A DNA stretch of 8,321 bases, taken from positions 1 to 8,321 of the forward strand of contig JAGXLK010000076.1 of NCBI GenBank assembly GCA_018334735.1, written 5' to 3'. This stretch comes from Planctomycetota bacterium. GTDB taxonomy: Bacteria > Planctomycetota > Brocadiia > SM23-32. The translations under genes were made by a program, and so were the position numbers. This document shows, piece by piece, positions 6,612 through 8,321 of the stretch; positions within the stretch are counted from its first letter, which is position 1; each line of letters starts with the position of its first letter. Under the pieces are notes generated by a model. The model was not told the origin of the DNA. It made no database searches and worked only from the letters and a program-made list of their open reading frames with translations.

Positions 6612-6671
6612 ACGACAAACGGCAGGTCCGCCTCGGCGATGCGGACCTACAGCTCGCAAGCATTTTCCGAA
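6612..6671 (+). repeat. Dispersed hairpin repeat, copy 2
   Basis: A 60-nt element in the same orientation as 3628-3685. AGGTCCGC (6624-6631) and GCGGACCT (6641-6648) form a perfect 8-bp stem around the loop CTCGGCGAT. The right part GCATTTTCCGAA (6660-6671) is also shared with one extra T. In this copy the stem is perfect, whereas copy 1 has drifted. Confidence 0.7.
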
Positions 6672-6781
6672 ATCGCAGCAGTTCTTGGTCTTGGGAACTT
6701 CCCACAATATACCCCGACCCTCACGTATCCGGGGCACGACGTAGATGTAGGGCGTGATCGCCGAGCGCGCCCTGCCGTCTG

Positions 6782-6798
6782 ATGCCCTGAAAGGGCAT
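6782..6798. repeat. Short intergenic hairpin ATGCCCT-GAA-AGGGCAT
   Basis: A perfect 7-bp stem with loop GAA, followed within 15 nt by the palindrome GCCGTACGGC (6812-6821) and then by the AGGGCT/AGCCCT stem (6830-6853), as if part of a larger multi-hairpin unit covering about 6692-6887. Confidence 0.6.
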
Positions 6799-6920
6799 AA
6801 CATAGCAGTTCGCCGTACGGCAAATGCATAGGGCTGAAACTCGTCGGAGCCCTGGGGCAACCACGCCGCATATTCCGTTCCGGAACGAACGACAACGAAT
6901 GCGGGCCTAACGACCCGGTC

Positions 6921-6939
6921 CACAGGCTGGAAGCCTGTG
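6921..6939. repeat. Short intergenic hairpin CACAGGCT-GGA-AGCCTGTG
   Basis: A perfect 8-bp stem with a 3-nt loop. Hairpins of this form (ACAGGCTGGAAGCCTGT) recur, to my knowledge, between genes in several environmental bacterial lineages. No T-run follows. Confidence 0.65.
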
Positions 6940-7056
6940 CTACATGCGTCTGTCAGGAATTTAAGCTTTGCCGCTTATCCTGTACTTTGTGTATTTCCCT
7001 ACGCCACGGACCGCTGAACCGGTGCACGTATTTAGCCCAGGAATGCCGCTTCATAG

Positions 7057-7161
7057 GTCATTGCGAGCCCATTGCAAGATGGGCGAGGGAATCTCGTCGT
7101 TTTGGTGGCCCAACGGCGAGATTGCCGCGGCGTCCCGCTGCGCGGAACGCCTCGCAATGAC
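7057..7161. repeat. 105-nt foldback element with a four-way cloverleaf fold
   Basis: Closed by a perfect 11-bp terminal inverted repeat, GTCATTGCGAG (7057-7067) with CTCGCAATGAC (7151-7161). Inside are three further hairpins in order: CCCAT/ATGGG (7068-7072, 7079-7083); AATCTCGTCGTT/AACGGCGAGATT (7090-7101, 7112-7123, one T-G pair); and GCGTCCCGC/GCGGAACGC (7130-7138, 7142-7150, one mismatch). Arms one and three abut the closing stem directly. It lacks tRNA landmarks (no T-loop GTTCRA, no 7-bp acceptor), so it is not a tRNA gene. ATTGCGAG...CTCGCAATGA termini are familiar, to my knowledge, from short non-coding repeats in several bacterial groups; it is probably a passively moved palindromic element. 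Confidence 0.7.
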
Positions 7162-7234
7162 ATGTAAACCTGAATGGCTGAATGTAACGCACCCGAAACG
7201 ACCGGCAGCGCACAATTCCTCATTGAACCGTTCG

Positions 7235-7264
7235 TTGGAACCGCAACCCAGAAGGCTGTATACT
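7235..7264 (+). promoter_or_regulatory. Candidate sigma-70-type promoter for the DRE-TIM gene
   Basis: TTGGAA (7235-7240, 4 of 6 to the -35 consensus), an 18-nt spacer, and TATACT (7259-7264, 5 of 6 to the -10 consensus). Transcription would begin near 7271, leaving a leader of about 40 nt with the Shine-Dalgarno AGGAG (7301-7305) before the GTG. Confidence 0.45.
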
Positions 7265-7311
7265 AAGGTTTCCCCACATATTGAGCCCCAACTATATCTC
7301 AGGAGAAAGTT

Positions 7312-8321
7312 GTGAAAAGAGAACTGAAAAGCAAAATTCTAAAAATTGAACCTTCCCGCGAGGTCCCTGTTGAAATCTCGGAACTGATTGATCTGGAAGA
7401 AGGCACGCCCGAACTTCTGGAAGAGACTTTCCCATATTCTCAAGTCCCTCAAGTTACATTTGAGGGGAAAGCACAGGAACACATCGACGGTGAACTCGTG
7501 GAATTTGACTTTGATGAACGCACAGAACGTAATCTCGTTATAAGCGATACGACGTTCAGGGACGGGCAACAGGCCCGGCCACCTTACAGCAAGAAACAGA
7601 TTGTTGATCTTTACAAACTGCTCGGCAAACTGGGCGGGCCGAATCAAATTATCCACAACAGCGAATTCTTCCTGTATTCCGACAGCGATATCGAAGCCGT
7701 CGAGGCCTGTCTGGAAGAATACGAAAGCGACCCGTCTCTCCCCCAACCCACTGCATGGATCCGCGGTCTGAGTGAAGATTCTCTTTACCTGAAACTCATG
7801 CAGCATATGGGGATCAAGGAGACAGGATTGTTAAGTTCTTGCTCCGATTACCACATTTTTCTGAAACTGCACAAAAACTGGAAAACCGCCGCAGAAGAAT
7901 ATCTCAGCATGGCGAAACAGGCAGCCGAGCGGGACATCCGGGTTCGTTTTCATCTGGAAGATATTACGCGCTCGAATATAGACGGTTTTGTTCTGCCGTT
8001 CTGCGAGCAGATTGCTACATTCGCCCAGGAACTGCCCGAGGAGCTCAAACCGAAGGTGCGGCTCTGTGATACCATGGGGTTTGGTCTCCCCTACCCCGGT
8101 GTTGAGCTCCCGAGAAGCATCCCCAAGCTTTGCTACAAAATTCAGCAGGCGGGAATCCCGGCCGAAAGGATGGAGTGGCACGGGCACAACGATTTCCACC
8201 ACGTCATTGCGAACGCAGTGGCCGGCTGGCTGTACGGGTGCGACATTTTAAACGGCACGCTGCTCGGTTTCGGCGAGCGAACCGGGAATCCCCCGATCGA
8301 AGGTGCAATCATAATGTACCG
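7312..8321 (+). CDS. DRE-TIM metallolyase, 2-isopropylmalate/homocitrate synthase-like (LeuA superfamily), 3' end outside window
   Basis: Cytoplasmic enzyme of the family that condenses an acyl-CoA with a 2-oxoacid, or cleaves such products, using a divalent metal. Seen in the 336 residues present: an acidic N-terminal extension of about 75 residues; DTTFRDGQQ (79-87), the family's DRE/metal motif with R83 and D84; HLEDITR (214-220); RLCDTMGFG (250-258); WHGHNDF (289-295), the HxH metal motif; and LLGFGERTGNPPIEG (317-331), with the Asn that usually completes the metal site. GTG 7312 is the start because AGGAG lies 6 nt upstream and the frame is open throughout. The GQQARPPY, SDYHIFLKL and HGHNDFHHV segments place it, from memory of the family, in a less-studied LeuA-like branch rather than in canonical LeuA, so isopropylmalate synthase activity should not be assumed. 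The C-terminus is cut by the window edge. Confidence 0.92.
   Translation, partial: MKRELKSKILKIEPSREVPVEISELIDLEEGTPELLEETFPYSQVPQVTFEGKAQEHIDGELVEFDFDERTERNLVISDTTFRDGQQARPPYSKKQIVDLYKLLGKLGGPNQIIHNSEFFLYSDSDIEAVEACLEEYESDPSLPQPTAWIRGLSEDSLYLKLMQHMGIKETGLLSSCSDYHIFLKLHKNWKTAAEEYLSMAKQAAERDIRVRFHLEDITRSNIDGFVLPFCEQIATFAQELPEELKPKVRLCDTMGFGLPYPGVELPRSIPKLCYKIQQAGIPAERMEWHGHNDFHHVIANAVAGWLYGCDILNGTLLGFGERTGNPPIEGAIIMY

Larger units (their letters stand above)
6371..7311. other. 941-nt gene-free region packed with palindromes
   Basis: No reading frame here has a Shine-Dalgarno, a domain or coding-like composition; the frames present are low-quality, Arg-rich readings of repeated palindromes. 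Besides the elements listed separately, these short inverted repeats are visible: CAGCAT/ATGCTG (6494-6499, 6524-6529), AGACG-T-CGTCT (6536-6546), TGGGAA-C-TTCCCA (6692-6704), CCCCG/CGGGG (6712-6716, 6730-6734), AGGGCG/CGCCCT (6749-6754, 6768-6773), GCCGTACGGC (6812-6821), AGGGCT/AGCCCT (6830-6835, 6848-6853) and CGTTCCGGAACG (6876-6887). The segments 6946-7050 and 7165-7230 show nothing recognisable. Confidence 0.6.

Noticed and set aside
3628..6671. CRISPR array
   Set aside because: Only two copies of the repeat, about 3 kb apart; no regular spacers and no cas genes.
6609..6923. Minus-strand frame of 104 codons
   Set aside because: It reads through the array of palindromes and the dispersed repeat, is Arg/Pro-rich, has no Shine-Dalgarno and looks like a repeat-derived spurious frame.
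6467..6939. Intrinsic terminators
   Set aside because: None of the stems is followed by a T-run on either strand.
7057..7161. Possible tRNA gene because of a cloverleaf fold
   Set aside because: The closing stem is 11 bp, there is no T-loop consensus, no CCA-like end and no anticodon arm of canonical size.
7339..8202. Minus-strand frames opposite the DRE-TIM gene
   Set aside because: Shadows of a gene with unmistakable catalytic motifs on the plus strand.

Overview
This is a bacterial window of moderate GC (I estimate a little over 50% by eye) with good Shine-Dalgarno sites, carrying accessory carbohydrate-catabolism genes and long gene-poor stretches full of short palindromes. Two Gfo/Idh/MocA oxidoreductases, an IolE/xylose-isomerase-like TIM barrel, a decayed sulfatase and an alpha/alpha-toroid-like protein together suggest a glycan-degrading bacterium of the Planctomycetes-Verrucomicrobia-Lentisphaerae-Kiritimatiellota type or a similar environmental lineage. 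That placement is inference; no phylogenetic marker is present.

Layout. Positions 1-199 hold no supportable gene. Positions 200-3183 are a minus-strand operon, read right to left: oxidoreductase A (2074-3183), TIM-barrel isomerase/epimerase-like protein (1182-1934), oxidoreductase B (200-1177). The last two are 4 nt apart and the Shine-Dalgarno of B overlaps the stop of the isomerase, so they look translationally coupled. Positions 3184-3818 form a scar zone: an orphan 3' reading frame on the minus strand (3219-3395), a C-terminal sulfatase remnant on the plus strand (about 3428-3627), copy 1 of a dispersed hairpin repeat (3628-3685), and interlocking inverted repeats (3691-3793).

Positions 3898-6370 are a plus-strand pair: an MFS transporter (3898-5199) and a toroid-like protein of unknown function that is split by a frameshift at a run of eight T (5504-5511). 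A consensus -35 box (TTGACA) lies upstream of the transporter. Copy 2 of the hairpin repeat (6612-6671) lies beyond the pair in the same orientation, so direct repeats bracket this roughly 2.9-kb cassette.

Positions 6371-7311 hold no convincing gene but at least a dozen short perfect or near-perfect hairpins and a 105-nt element (7057-7161) that can fold into a four-way cloverleaf. At 7312 a DRE-TIM metallolyase (LeuA/homocitrate-synthase superfamily) starts with a GTG, a good Shine-Dalgarno and a candidate promoter, and runs off the window.

How the genes may work together: the minus-strand operon is suited to NAD-dependent oxidation of a sugar or polyol to a keto-sugar, its isomerisation or cleavage, and a second redox step. 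The transporter could import such a compound. The last gene belongs to 2-oxoacid carbon-chain chemistry and looks unrelated. No classical novel defence or mobile system is evident. The most unusual signals are the palindrome-rich intergenic DNA, the direct repeats around the transporter cassette, and the homopolymer frameshift.
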